Assembly: GCF_016863315.1 (NCBI RefSeq)
Contig: NZ_BOOQ01000056.1
Location: 26,091-90,090, forward strand
Source of the DNA: Planotetraspora silvatica
GTDB taxonomy: Bacteria; Actinomycetota; Actinomycetes; Streptosporangiales; Streptosporangiaceae
Length of the DNA stretch: 64,000 nucleotides
Direction: 5' to 3'
Numbering within the stretch: the first letter of the stretch is position 1; each line of letters starts with the position of its first letter. The notes under the pieces are model-generated. The model saw only the letters and a program-made list of their open reading frames with translations, had not been told where the DNA came from and made no database searches. A program made the translations under genes and the position numbers. Positions 35,036 to 43,941 of this stretch are shown here, piece by piece.

Positions 35036-35263
35036 TCAGGAGGCGGCGCGGCCGGCGTAGGGCTCGACGAACAGGTCGGGGCGGTCGGGGAACACGTCGG
35101 CGAGGGTGGCGTCGGCCGGTGCGCTGTAGCGGGTACGCTCGCGCAGTTCGATGCCGTCGAACACGGCGACGTGGTACGTGATGCGGCCGGGCGTGTGGTT
35201 GGGCAGCGGGCGCAGGATTTCCCAGGCCTCTTGTGCGAGCTCGTCGCGCACGCCGTTGAGCAC
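35036..35263 (-). CDS. Small hypothetical protein, 5' end uncertain
   Basis: 75 aa from GTG 35263. The frame continues upstream without a start (GRGRTWGDLVAGDVLVLNGV) until a stop near 35360, so the true N-terminus may have been lost to a frameshift. LNGVRDELAQEAWEILRPLP and RITYHVAVFDGIELRERTRY look like a beta-sheet domain similar to its downstream neighbour. The function is unknown. Confidence 0.5.
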   Translation of the reverse strand: MLNGVRDELAQEAWEILRPLPNHTPGRITYHVAVFDGIELRERTRYSAPADATLADVFPDRPDLFVEPYAGRAAS

Positions 35264-35474
35264 CAGGACGTCGCCGGCGACGAGGTCGCCCCACGTCCGC
35301 CCGCGCCCTGCTTGCTGCGATGTCGCCGGGCGCCGCCGCCAAGATGCAGCGCACGACGCTCACGGGAGAGAGGTCCCGATGGCTCCCCGCCGGGTAAGCC
35401 CGTCAGGCGCCCGTCTCCGTCAGACCGAAGGAAACCGGTGGTGACGGCGCCCTGAGCCGTGCACCCTGAATCCC

Positions 35475-36446
35475 ATGCTGATCACTCTTGAACCAGGCGC
35501 GAACCGCAACAAGGTTGTCGAGACGCTGAACGAGGTAGCCGCGGAGGCCGGCGACCTCCTCAGCACGGACGGGGCAGGGCGGGAAATGCGCCTCGCCTAC
35601 CTCAAATGGGTCAACAAGACCCGCGCCAAACTGCGCGGTCAGATCAGCAACGCCGACCTTGACCGACTGGTCACGACACCGCGGTACATAACCGTGCTGT
35701 CGATGCAGATCACCGAGGCACCGATCGCGGTGAGGAAGAACCCGAACCCGCGGACTGGCCCGGCCTGGCTGCCTGTGAGCGGCCCGGACACCCTTCCGAT
35801 CCGCAACATGATCGAACTGGAGGTTGCCGAGCACATCCGCAGCCTGGAAGCGGCATCCGCAACGCTGAGGAAGTGGTCGGATCTGCTCGACTCGCTCGAC
35901 CGGCCGGGCCATTTCGTCATCGCGGACTCCAGCGTCTACTGCCACCACCCGTCCCGCCTGAACGCGTGGGAGGTGAGCGCAGACATCAACGTCCTGCCGT
36001 CCCACGACGTCCACCTGATCCTCCCGCTCGCGGTGCTGGACGAACTGGACCGGCAGAAGGACCGCGGCCAGGGCGGTGCCAGCACCAACGCCCGCGAGAC
36101 TATCAAGCAGTTGGACAGCCTTCTGCCCAACGGAGTCGTCCGCCGCCGCGGCACCGCCCCGGAAAACCCGGCCTTCCCGCGCGGCGCGATTACCATGGAC
36201 CTGTGGCCCGACCCGGCCGGTCACATCCGGATGGTCCGCACCGACGACGAGATCATCGCGCGGGCGGTGGCGTTTCAGGCGCTCGCCGGACGCAGTGTGC
36301 ACCTGCTGACCGGGGACATCGGCATGTGCACCCGGGCGCGGATGGCCGGCCTGGACTCAACGCGGCTGGACATGCCCAACGCGACCCACAAGCCTCCGAA
36401 GGCGCCGCGCGGCGACAAGCACCCGGCACTCACCGGCAGCAACTGA
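35475..36446 (+). CDS. PIN-domain ribonuclease-like protein
   Basis: A 323-aa protein. The C-terminal half is a PIN domain: FVIADSSVYCHHP (first Asp), LPLAVLDELDRQK (Asp/Glu), TDDEIIARAV (third acidic) and VHLLTGDIGMCTRARMAG (the TGDxxM signature of PhoH-type PIN). All four acidic positions are present, so Mg-dependent RNase activity is likely. The first ~140 residues are helical and unique. It stands alone without an antitoxin-sized partner, unlike VapC (~130 aa). It may act on stalled or foreign RNA. It is the only plus-strand gene here and has its own promoter space. Confidence 0.8.
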   Translation: MLITLEPGANRNKVVETLNEVAAEAGDLLSTDGAGREMRLAYLKWVNKTRAKLRGQISNADLDRLVTTPRYITVLSMQITEAPIAVRKNPNPRTGPAWLPVSGPDTLPIRNMIELEVAEHIRSLEAASATLRKWSDLLDSLDRPGHFVIADSSVYCHHPSRLNAWEVSADINVLPSHDVHLILPLAVLDELDRQKDRGQGGASTNARETIKQLDSLLPNGVVRRRGTAPENPAFPRGAITMDLWPDPAGHIRMVRTDDEIIARAVAFQALAGRSVHLLTGDIGMCTRARMAGLDSTRLDMPNATHKPPKAPRGDKHPALTGSN

Positions 36447-36663
36447 CACCCAGGCCACCGGTCAACGTACCGTTGACCTCGCCAGCCCTACCGGATCCAC
36501 CGGCGACAGATCGGCGCCCCACCGCTCGCCGTCTTGCCCGTCGGGTCGACTTGGTGGTCTTCCAGCGAAGTCCTCCAGCGGCCAGGTGCCCTTGCCGTAC
36601 ATGGCGATGGTGCGCCAGTAGCGCTGGAGCGTCTCGATACCCGGCGGTCGCAACAGGGCGAGC
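36447..36663. other. Gap between PIN gene and HerA relic
   Basis: Short of any well-supported gene. A 63-codon minus-strand frame (36653-36462) contains ETLQRYWRTIAMYGKGTWPL, which looks protein-like, but it has no ribosome-binding site or recognised family. It is left as uncertain. Confidence 0.3.
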
Positions 36664-37313
36664 GTGCGCTTCGCCGTTCAGATGTCGGACACGCTGGAGG
36701 CTGCGACGGAGACGGATCCACTTTTTGGGGAGTCTGGAGCACCCGCCGATCCTGGTCTCCTATTGACCCCGTCGCCAGGAAAGTCCGCCCGAATCTCGGT
36801 GATCAGCTTCGTCGGCCTGTCCGGTGAGGGACCGGCCCGATTCGTCAGCCGGCTACAAGCCGCTCTCTTTCCTGGTTCAAGGCGCATCCCACCGGGGAGC
36901 GTCCCCTGGGCGGTCTGCTGATCATGGACGAGGCTCAGAACTTCGTGCCGTCCGGCGGGCCGAACCCGAGTACAGAGAGCACGGTCGAGCTCATCCGTCA
37001 GATACGCAAGTACGGACTCGGCATAGTCCTCGCCTCGCAGGCACCCAAGGGAATCAATCACCAAGCGGTGGGCAATACGGCGAACCAGTTCATCGGCAGG
37101 CTGACCGTAACCGTTCAGATCAACGCGGCTCAGACCATGGCACAGTCACGCAACGCATTCCTCGACAATCTCGGCGGTCTCCCGCTCGGCACCTTCTATG
37201 CCGCTGGCGAGGGAACCGCATTCAGCAAGATCCAGGTACCGATATGCCTCAGCCACCACGCCGGGCCTCTGCAGGAGGACGAGGTCGTCGCACGCGCCCG
37301 CCGCGGTGCCTGA
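36664..37313 (+). pseudogene. HerA/FtsK-like ATPase C-terminal part, frameshifted
   Basis: The first frame has ARISVISFVGLSGEGPARFV, the strand before Walker B in HerA-type (DUF87/DUF853) ATPases. A shift near 36880 moves to GERPLGGLLIMDEAQNFVPS (Walker B, D-E-A-Q), then QIRKYGLGIVLASQAPKGIN (sensor), NQFIGRLTVTVQINAAQTMA and a C-terminal strand. The Walker A half is absent. HerA-like ATPases pump DNA in repair, conjugation or defence; the original partner cannot be told. Confidence 0.75.
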
Positions 37314-37408
37314 CCCGGCCACGTTCCACCATGGAGCCTCGGCGCGCGTCGTCGGCCCTCGCCCGGATACAAACCGGCGCACGGTCGCGGCAGCGGGCGC
37401 TTACCGCG

Positions 37409-37630
37409 CTACAACGAGGTCGACATCGGCAGGTCAATCCCGAGTAGCTTCAGCAACTCGGCCGTTGGGACCAAGTAGGCCACGCCCACACGGATGATGC
37501 GGCACGGGAAGTCGCCCTTCTTGGCCAGCTCATAAGCCTTCGTCCTGCCGATGCCAAGAGCTCGAGCGGCCGTAAGCAGGTCGATGGTGGCCGGTAGGTG
37601 CTGCAACTCCGCCAGCGTTAGGACCTTCAT
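37409..37630 (-). CDS. AlpA-like helix-turn-helix protein
   Basis: 73 aa from ATG 37630, whose start overlaps the stop of the wall-hydrolase gene. ATIDLLTAARALGIGRTKAY and ELAKKGDFPCRIIRVGVAYL form the winged HTH of the excisionase/AlpA superfamily. It is third in the minus-strand unit. It is probably a transcription factor or recombination directionality factor of the element; a second such protein begins the unit. Confidence 0.75.
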   Translation of the reverse strand: MKVLTLAELQHLPATIDLLTAARALGIGRTKAYELAKKGDFPCRIIRVGVAYLVPTAELLKLLGIDLPMSTSL

Positions 37631-38544
37631 CTCTTCTCCAGGTAGCTAGCCGGCCGAGTGAACCCGACCACGTCAGAACGAGCGGAATAGGACGCATAAC
37701 GGACCACGTCGCCGGTACGCGGCGCGTGAATCATCTGGCCGGGCTCGACCACCAGCCCGACGTGACCGGGCCCGCTGGAGTGGGGATGCATGAAGACCAG
37801 GTCGCCCGGCTGCTCCTGCCCGCGAGCGACCGCAGGTCCCTGACGCCACTGATCGGCGGCAACACGGGGAATCGCGATCCCCGCGGACTGAAACGCGCGC
37901 ATCGTCAGACCTGAACAGTCGAAGGAGCCCGGTCCCTCAGCACCCCACTCGTACGGTTTCCCGAGCTGCATCCGCGCATACGCGATGACCCGTTCGCCAA
38001 CAGCGCCGGATGCGACGGGCAACGAGCAGAACTCCTCCCCCAAGGGCTCGGAGGAGTATTCGCGGGCGAACCCGAGCACGCGGCGCACGTACCAGTCCGC
38101 ATGGTTGTACCGCCAGATCGCGCGATACAGATCGGCTGGCGCACCGCTCGCCTTCAGGTATCGCGCCGCCGACGGGATCGCGTCAGCCGGGTCATAGACA
38201 TCCACTCGATCGTCGCCATTGCCATCGACGCCATAGGACCGCCAGGTCGAGCCGAGGAACTGCATCGGCCCCATCGCACCTGCGGCGTTGGCACCGGCGC
38301 GGATTCCCGCTGCGACGCCGCGCCCGTGGTCGCTCTCGGCCTTTCCGACCCCTGCCAGCACCGCCCATGGGATGCCGTACGCATCCCCGGCCTGCCGATA
38401 GAGACGCAGGTAGTCAGGCGGGATGCCCTCCGGTCGGCCATGGCCGCAGCCCGACGAACCGCCCATTGCCGTGAACCCGAGGATCAGCCCGAGTGGCAAT
38501 CCGATCGCCACGCAAACGGCTGCCACGATCAGCCGCGTGGTCAC
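37627..38544 (-). CDS. Bifunctional wall hydrolase: lytic transglycosylase (SLT) + NlpC/P60
   Basis: A 305-aa protein. It has an N-terminal signal anchor (LIVAAVCVAIGLPLGLILGF), then SLT residues ~45-155 with the catalytic Glu in GVGKAESDHGRG and MGPMQFLGSTW. Residues ~180-300 are NlpC/P60 with Cys in SFDCSGLTM, His in PGHVGLVVE and a third polar residue in MIHAPRTG. Both active sites are complete. Such two-domain enzymes (VirB1/TcpG-like) open the peptidoglycan for conjugation machines, fitting the divergent transfer operon. It lies between two HTH genes, 15 bp after one and overlapping the next. Confidence 0.88.
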   Translation of the reverse strand: MTTRLIVAAVCVAIGLPLGLILGFTAMGGSSGCGHGRPEGIPPDYLRLYRQAGDAYGIPWAVLAGVGKAESDHGRGVAAGIRAGANAAGAMGPMQFLGSTWRSYGVDGNGDDRVDVYDPADAIPSAARYLKASGAPADLYRAIWRYNHADWYVRRVLGFAREYSSEPLGEEFCSLPVASGAVGERVIAYARMQLGKPYEWGAEGPGSFDCSGLTMRAFQSAGIAIPRVAADQWRQGPAVARGQEQPGDLVFMHPHSSGPGHVGLVVEPGQMIHAPRTGDVVRYASYSARSDVVGFTRPASYLEKR

Positions 38545-38559
38545 CGGGAACGGCCAGGC

Positions 38560-38835
38560 TCAGAGCTCCTGCGCCCGCTCCCGGGCGTGCTGGGTCGCAA
38601 GCCGTCCGGCACCCGGATTGGTCTGTTCATGTTCCGTGCCCCCCGCGATCGGATGGGGCTGTCGCAGCACGTCGAGCACCGCACTCCAGGAGTACCGGTA
38701 GTCCTTGCCGGTCCGCAGCGCCGGAATCTGACCGGCGTTCGCCATCCGCCGGACAGTCTGAGCAGACAGTCCTAGCTTGGAAGCGAGCTCCTTGGTGGTC
38801 AGCACGTCCGGGTCACGGCCGAGTGGCTCGGTCAT
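38560..38835 (-). CDS. Excisionase-family HTH protein
   Basis: A 91-aa protein: DVLTTKELASKLGLSAQTVR and RMANAGQIPALRTGKDYRYS form a MerR/Xis-type winged HTH; the tail is polar. It is the first gene of the minus-strand unit and reads away from the transfer operon. The 25-bp palindrome lies 126 bp upstream, so it is a candidate regulator of both units. Confidence 0.8.
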   Translation of the reverse strand: MTEPLGRDPDVLTTKELASKLGLSAQTVRRMANAGQIPALRTGKDYRYSWSAVLDVLRQPHPIAGGTEHEQTNPGAGRLATQHARERAQEL

Positions 38836-38960
38836 CGGTCACTCCTTGTAGTCAGCGGTCCCCTGGATAAGTCTCCCCCACGCGACTGCGATAGCGCGCC
38901 TTGTGAATGCTTGAAGTTGGATGCAGCCGTTTGAGACTGCTTGCGCTCTGGAACGTACCC

Positions 38961-38985
38961 ACGTAGCGTGACGATCACGCTACGT
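38961..38985. promoter_or_regulatory. Perfect 25-bp palindromic operator candidate
   Basis: ACGTAGCGTGA-CGA-TCACGCTACGT: 11-bp arms with a 3-base centre. It lies in the 193-bp region between the divergent HTH/wall-hydrolase unit and the transfer operon (start 39029), an ideal place to control both. The size suits a dimeric repressor such as a GntR, TetR or KorSA-like protein; which regulator binds is not known. Confidence 0.7.
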
Positions 38986-39028
38986 AATGCAATTGTCCGA
39001 GACGGGACGACAGCGGGGAGCGCACCTA

Positions 39029-39319
39029 ATGCTGATCAGCGCAGTTCTCGACATGGCCCAAGCGGTTCCGGTCCCGAATCCCCGACCGCTCGCACCGCCA
39101 GGGCTCGACAAGCCGATCAATACGATCCTCGCCTGGGCCAAGTGGGGAGTGATCGTCGCCGGTGTCGCCGGCCTGTTCATCTGCGGCGCACAGATGGCCA
39201 TCGGCCGGAAGAACCGCTCCTCATTCGCGGCCGATGGAGCGTCCGGCATCCCGTGGGTGCTCGGCGGGCTCAGCCTGGCCGCGACAGCGTCCGGCATCGT
39301 CGGAATGTTCCTGCGATGA
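39029..39319 (+). CDS. Small two-helix membrane protein, pilin/VirB2-like
   Basis: A 96-aa protein from ATG 39029 with GGGGAG eight bases upstream (a longer frame from 38987 lacks a site). After a short Pro-rich head come two hydrophobic helices (WAKWGVIVAGVAGLFICGAQ, IPWVLGGLSLAATASGIVGM) separated by a basic loop (GRKNRSS), as in TrbC/VirB2 pilins. It is first of nine coupled transfer genes; its stop overlaps the next ATG. Confidence 0.7.
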   Translation: MLISAVLDMAQAVPVPNPRPLAPPGLDKPINTILAWAKWGVIVAGVAGLFICGAQMAIGRKNRSSFAADGASGIPWVLGGLSLAATASGIVGMFLR

Positions 39320-39921
39320 GGGCCGCCCTTCTCGCGCTCGCCCTGGTAGCCGGATGCGCAACCCAGACATCACCACCAGCACCGCAGCCGCGGCTGACGT
39401 GGCAGGACTTCCACGGCATACGGCTACCGCTGTCGAACACCGATGGCCCGCGGACACTCGACAACGACCGAGCCGAAGGCTTCGCCCGCACACAACAGGG
39501 TGCTCTCCTCGCCGCGCTGCACATCGCCGTTCGGGCAAGCTCACACTGGGGCCCAGCGGTGTTCGAGCCGACCATCACCGAGCAGGTGACCGGCCCCGAC
39601 GCCGACCAGCTTCTCGAAAAATCGCGCACCCAATACGAAGAGAGCAGGCAGGAGGCCGGACTTCCTCCAGGCAGCCCGCTCGGCAAAGCTTTCGTGGACG
39701 AGGAGGCCTACCGCTGGCAGACCTACACCCCTGATGCGGCCACCGTGGACATCGTCAGCGCCGGGCCCGACCCGCGAGGAACCACTGTCCGTGCCACGAC
39801 TCGAGTGCAAGTCGTCTGGCAGAACGGCGACTGGCGCGTGGTGGCGCCGCTCGGTGGTGACTGGGGCAACGCGGCCACCGAGCTCAAGTCTCTCGACGGC
39901 TACACCCGCTTCGAAGGGTGA
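39316..39921 (+). CDS. Transfer-operon lipoprotein
   Basis: A 201-aa protein with lipobox LVAGC (Cys14), a Pro-rich linker, and a single domain with WQDFHGIRLPLSNTDGPRTL and RVQVVWQNGDWRVVAPLGGD. The end resembles NTF2-like/VirB8 periplasmic domains found in actinomycete conjugation operons. It is coupled both up- and downstream (ATGA and GTGA overlaps). It likely sits on the outer face of the transfer channel. Confidence 0.72.
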   Translation: MRAALLALALVAGCATQTSPPAPQPRLTWQDFHGIRLPLSNTDGPRTLDNDRAEGFARTQQGALLAALHIAVRASSHWGPAVFEPTITEQVTGPDADQLLEKSRTQYEESRQEAGLPPGSPLGKAFVDEEAYRWQTYTPDAATVDIVSAGPDPRGTTVRATTRVQVVWQNGDWRVVAPLGGDWGNAATELKSLDGYTRFEG

Positions 39922-41111
39922 TCCCCATGTCATGCGACAGCCTGATCTCTCCCACCTGCTCAGTCAGCGGATATGTCGTGGGCAAGATGATCGAGGGCGC
40001 CGCCAGCGGCGTGCTCGGTGAGATCGCCAAGGCCATCCAGGACGGCGTGGCCTGGGTGGTCGGTAACACCGTCTCCTGGTGGGTGAAGGTGCCCTCCCCC
40101 GACATCGCAGGTGAGTCCGCCGTCGATCGCCTTCACCAATGGACGTTGCCGATCGCAGCAGCGGTAGCCGTACTCGGCCTGATCAGCGCGGGCGGCAAGA
40201 TGGCGCTGACCCGCAAGGCGAGCCCGCTCGTCGATGTCGGCTCTGGCCTGGTCATCATGGCGGTGACCTCGACAATCGGGGTGCTCACCGCCTCGATGCT
40301 CGTCAAAGCGGGCGATGCGTGGTCCAGTTGGGTGCTCGACATGTCGGCACAGGGCGGCTTCGGTAAGCGCCTGACCGAGATTCTCAGCCTGAGCGCCGCC
40401 GCCCCTGGCGTCGTGATCGTGCTCGGCATCATCGCGATCCTGGTCGGCGCCATCCAGGCCGTGCTCATGCTCTTCCGCGAGGCGGCGCTCGTCGTCCTCG
40501 CCGGGCTGCTCCCCCTCGCCGCTGCCGGCACGATGACCGCGCTCACCAAGCCTTGGTTCCGCAAGCTGACCGGCTGGATGCTCGCTCTCATCTTCTACAA
40601 ACCGGCCGCGGCCGCCGTGTACGCGACCACGTTCACGATGATCGGCGAGGGCAAGGATCCACGGACGACGCTCATGGGTTTCGCGATGATGCTCCTTTCT
40701 CTGATCGCACTGCCGGTTCTGATGAAGTTCTTCACCTGGACGACGGGCTCGCTTGCGGCGGCTGGCAGCGGCGGCGGCATCCTCGGTGCGAGCGTCACAG
40801 GCGCGATGGCGGTCGGCGCTTTCCGTACCTCTGGATCGGGGTCCGCCGGCGCGAGCAGCCATGCCAGCTTCCTGTCCGGACAACTGGGTGGTGGAGGGAA
40901 AGTAGCCAGTGCTTCTTCGCCAGTTCCTCCGGGTGCCTCCTCCCCTGCAGCTCCGACCACAACGAACGCATCAGGCTCAGCCATGGCCGGCGCAGGAAAG
41001 GCTGGATCAGCCGCAGGGCCGGCGGGAGCCGCGGCAGCGGCCGTGGTCAGCGGCCTGGCCAGCGGAGCGAACACCGCAGCGGGCTCCATGCGAGAGGACC
41101 GCCAGCGATGA
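39918..41111 (+). CDS. TrbL/VirB6-like polytopic membrane protein
   Basis: 397 aa from GTG 39918 (ATG 39927 is an alternative). Six or more hydrophobic helices cover residues 60-300 (PIAAAVAVLGLISAGGKMAL, VVIVLGIIAILVGAIQAVLM, EAALVVLAGLLPLAAAGTM, KPWFRKLTGWMLALIFYKPA), a pattern of TrbL/VirB6 channel proteins. The C-terminal 90 residues are Ala/Gly/Ser-rich and disordered. It forms the inner-membrane part of the DNA channel. Confidence 0.82.
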   Translation: MIPMSCDSLISPTCSVSGYVVGKMIEGAASGVLGEIAKAIQDGVAWVVGNTVSWWVKVPSPDIAGESAVDRLHQWTLPIAAAVAVLGLISAGGKMALTRKASPLVDVGSGLVIMAVTSTIGVLTASMLVKAGDAWSSWVLDMSAQGGFGKRLTEILSLSAAAPGVVIVLGIIAILVGAIQAVLMLFREAALVVLAGLLPLAAAGTMTALTKPWFRKLTGWMLALIFYKPAAAAVYATTFTMIGEGKDPRTTLMGFAMMLLSLIALPVLMKFFTWTTGSLAAAGSGGGILGASVTGAMAVGAFRTSGSGSAGASSHASFLSGQLGGGGKVASASSPVPPGASSPAAPTTTNASGSAMAGAGKAGSAAGPAGAAAAAVVSGLASGANTAAGSMREDRQR

Positions 41112-42553
41112 CGGAGATACGCACCTACGGCGGTTGGCGCCGGCGACGTGGTCTCGGTTTGATCGGCCTGGGAACGACAGGGACCTTCGTCGCGCTGGGC
41201 TCGATCACCGCTCTGGTCCTGGCGGTCTCAATCGACCCGCGAGCGGCGATCTACACCGGGCCGCCTGCCGCCCTGGCCGGAGCGCTGGTCCTCATACGTG
41301 TAAGTGGCGTGCCGATCGCGCACATCATGGTCCGGCGAATCCGCTGGTCGTACGGCAAAGCGCACGGTCACACGAACTACCGAGCAGGGGTGATCGTGGC
41401 TCACCCGCGAGCGTTCCAGCTTCCGGGCGTGCTGGCCACCACCCGGCTGTTGTCAGCCGAGGATGGCTTCGGTCGGCAGTACGGCATCGTCTGGGACCGT
41501 CGGGCCGGACTGTTCACTGCGACGCTCACCGTGTCACCGGCCTCGACCTGGCTCGCCGAACGAAGCGACGCCGACGCCTGGGTCGCCAACTGGGGTGGCT
41601 GGCTGGCCTCGCTCGGGCACATGCCGACGATCCGCTGGGTCACCGTCACCATCGACACCGCCCCCGAGTCCGGCTCCGCGCTGTCCGACACCATCGGCCA
41701 GGCACTCTCTCCAGCGGCACCCGAGGCGGCAGTGCAGCTCATCAACCAGCTCGTGAGCACGGCGCCGAGGACCGCCGCCCAGGTCAACACCCACGTCAGC
41801 GTCACCTTCGACCCATCCCGCTCCCCCGGCGGACTGGACGACATGCCGACCGCGATCGCCGAACTCGGCCGGGCCCTCGACGGCCTGGCTTCCTCGCTGA
41901 GCGCCTGCGGCGTAACAGTCACCGGCCGGGCAACCGCCACGGAGCTGGCCAGAGTCGTTCGCGGCGCGTTCGACCCCGCGGCACGAGGCGACGCCACCAG
42001 ATCCGACGACCTCAACTGGGCAGACGCAGGCCCGGTCGGCGCGCAGGAGCACGCCGACCACTACGAACATGACAGCGGCACCAGCGTCAGCTGGGCCTGG
42101 CATGAAGCGCCACGCCAGAACGTCCCCGCTGATGTGCTCAGCCGCCTGGTCGCACCGGGCCCCTTCCCCAAACGGGTGAGCGTGCAATACCGGCCGCTCC
42201 CGGCGACCGAAGCGAACCGCGTGCTCGAGGAAGAAGTGAACGCCGCCGCGTTCCGCGAGCACTACCGCCGCCGCACCGGCCGGGACGAAACCGCCCGCGA
42301 CGCCTACGACCAGGCGCGCGCCCGTCAGGCCGCAGCCGAGGAGGCAACCGGCGCCGGGGTGACGCTGGTGACGATGTACGTCACCACCACGGTGACCGAC
42401 TCGAGCGACTTGCCTCGCGCCGTCGCGGCCACAGAAGCCGCGGCCGAGGCGTCGCGTATCCGCCTGCGCCGCCTGTGGGGCAGCCAGTCCGCCGGGTTTG
42501 CCACCACGCTGCCGTGTGGCGTATGCCCGGCCGAGCTGACGAGGAGGTCCTAA
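41108..42553 (+). CDS. SCO6880-family conjugation protein
   Basis: A 481-aa protein with two N-terminal membrane helices (GLIGLGTTGTFVALGSI, IYTGPPAALAGALVLI). A large soluble part begins HTNYRAGVIVAHPRAFQLPG and ends WGSQSAGFATTLPCGV. This is the SCO6880 family, always found with VirB4/VirD4-like genes in actinomycete integrative conjugative elements. Its N-part resembles PrgI/VirB3-type subunits. It overlaps the next gene at TAATG. Confidence 0.85.
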   Translation: MTEIRTYGGWRRRRGLGLIGLGTTGTFVALGSITALVLAVSIDPRAAIYTGPPAALAGALVLIRVSGVPIAHIMVRRIRWSYGKAHGHTNYRAGVIVAHPRAFQLPGVLATTRLLSAEDGFGRQYGIVWDRRAGLFTATLTVSPASTWLAERSDADAWVANWGGWLASLGHMPTIRWVTVTIDTAPESGSALSDTIGQALSPAAPEAAVQLINQLVSTAPRTAAQVNTHVSVTFDPSRSPGGLDDMPTAIAELGRALDGLASSLSACGVTVTGRATATELARVVRGAFDPAARGDATRSDDLNWADAGPVGAQEHADHYEHDSGTSVSWAWHEAPRQNVPADVLSRLVAPGPFPKRVSVQYRPLPATEANRVLEEEVNAAAFREHYRRRTGRDETARDAYDQARARQAAAEEATGAGVTLVTMYVTTTVTDSSDLPRAVAATEAAAEASRIRLRRLWGSQSAGFATTLPCGVCPAELTRRS

Positions 42554-43941
42554 TGACCTCATCCATCGCGCCAACTCGGGGTTGGCGGGAGCCGTACGGC
42601 GGACGTGCCGTCCATGTCGAGGCAGGAACCGAGTTCCAGGCGACCACCACGCAGGCATGCGGGCTGTTCCCGTTCGTCGCTGGCTCGGGCTCCCCCGCCA
42701 TCGGCACACCAATCGGCCGCCACCAACTCTTCGGCGAGGTCGTCTGCCTCGACCCGCTGGCCTGGCTCCGGGCCGGTCTCGTCACCAATCCCGGGGTGTT
42801 CGTCCTCGGCCAGCCCGGCACCGGCAAATCCACCCTGGTCAAGCGGCTCATCATCGGGGCGATCGCGACTGGCTCGACCGCGATCATCCTCGGCGACACC
42901 AAGCCCGACTACACCATGCTCGTCGAGCACGTCGGGGGGCAAGTGATCCGCGTCGGCAGAGGCCTCGACCGAATCAACCCCCTGGACTCCGGCCCGCTCG
43001 GCGGCGCCGCACGAAACCTCCACGGGGCCGAGGCGGAACGGATGCGCTGGGAGCTGCGTGGCCGACGGCTCTCCCTGCTGATGGCGCTCTGCACGCTGGT
43101 CCGCGAGGCGCCGATCTCCAACGCCGAAGAGGTGATCCTCGGCCGGGCCATCGATCTACTCGACGAGCGCCTGGCGACGCCCACTGTCCCCGACGTGCTC
43201 GCCGTACTGGAAGAAGGACCGGAAGCCCTGCGGTCGGCCGCCCGCACGGACCGGCCCGAGCGATATCGCGAGCGCGTCAGCGACCTGGTCTTCACGCTCG
43301 AACTGCTGTGCACGGGCTCGCTCGCGGGCGTCTTCGACGGGCCGACCACCCGGCCCATCGACCTGACCGCGCCAGCAGTGTCGGTCGACATCTCCAGCGT
43401 CGGCGCGGGCAGCGACAAACTCCTCACCGCAGCGATGCTCTGCACCTGGGCGTACGGCTTCGCGATGGTCGACAGCACCGCGGGTGAGCGACGCTCCTAC
43501 CTGGGCGTGATGGACGAGCTGTGGCGAGCACTACGCGGAGCGCCCGGCCTGGTCGAGTACGCCGACAGCCTCACCCGGCTCAACCGGGCCAAGGGCATGG
43601 CCTCCATCATGATCACCCACTCACTGGCCGACCTCGAGGCGCTCCCGACAGAGGAGGACCGGGCCAAAGCGCGTGGCTTCATCGATCGCAGCGCCATCAC
43701 TGTGCTCGCCGGGCTGCCTCCGCGCGAGCTGGCCCGCGTCAGCGAGATCACCCGCCTCACCAAACCCGAGCAGGAGCTGGTGGCCTCCTGGTCGGCGCCC
43801 GATTCCTGGCTACCAGGTGCGCGGCACCCAGGTAGAGGCAAGTACCTCATCAAGACCGGAGACCGGCTCGGCATCCCGGTCGAGCTCTCCCTCGTCGGCA
43901 TCGAGCACGAGCTCTACGACACCGACCAGGCGATCCGATGA
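42553..43941 (+). CDS. VirB4-like conjugation ATPase
   Basis: 462 aa from ATG 42553 (TAATG overlap, GAGGAGG upstream). Walker A is FVLGQPGTGKSTLVKRL (residues ~77-93), Walker B is YLGVMDELWRAL, and LNRAKGMASIMITHSLADLE carries the sensor Thr/His. It is shorter than classical VirB4, lacking the N-terminal domain, because that part is supplied by the SCO6880 protein next door. It powers assembly and substrate transfer. Confidence 0.88.
   Translation: MTSSIAPTRGWREPYGGRAVHVEAGTEFQATTTQACGLFPFVAGSGSPAIGTPIGRHQLFGEVVCLDPLAWLRAGLVTNPGVFVLGQPGTGKSTLVKRLIIGAIATGSTAIILGDTKPDYTMLVEHVGGQVIRVGRGLDRINPLDSGPLGGAARNLHGAEAERMRWELRGRRLSLLMALCTLVREAPISNAEEVILGRAIDLLDERLATPTVPDVLAVLEEGPEALRSAARTDRPERYRERVSDLVFTLELLCTGSLAGVFDGPTTRPIDLTAPAVSVDISSVGAGSDKLLTAAMLCTWAYGFAMVDSTAGERRSYLGVMDELWRALRGAPGLVEYADSLTRLNRAKGMASIMITHSLADLEALPTEEDRAKARGFIDRSAITVLAGLPPRELARVSEITRLTKPEQELVASWSAPDSWLPGARHPGRGKYLIKTGDRLGIPVELSLVGIEHELYDTDQAIR

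Noticed and set aside
35403..36302. 299-codon minus-strand frame opposite the PIN gene
   Set aside because: Antisense shadow of a protein with intact PIN motifs.
39960..42712. Minus-strand frames opposite the TrbL-like and SCO6880 genes
   Set aside because: Antisense shadows. The plus strand has coupled starts and family motifs.
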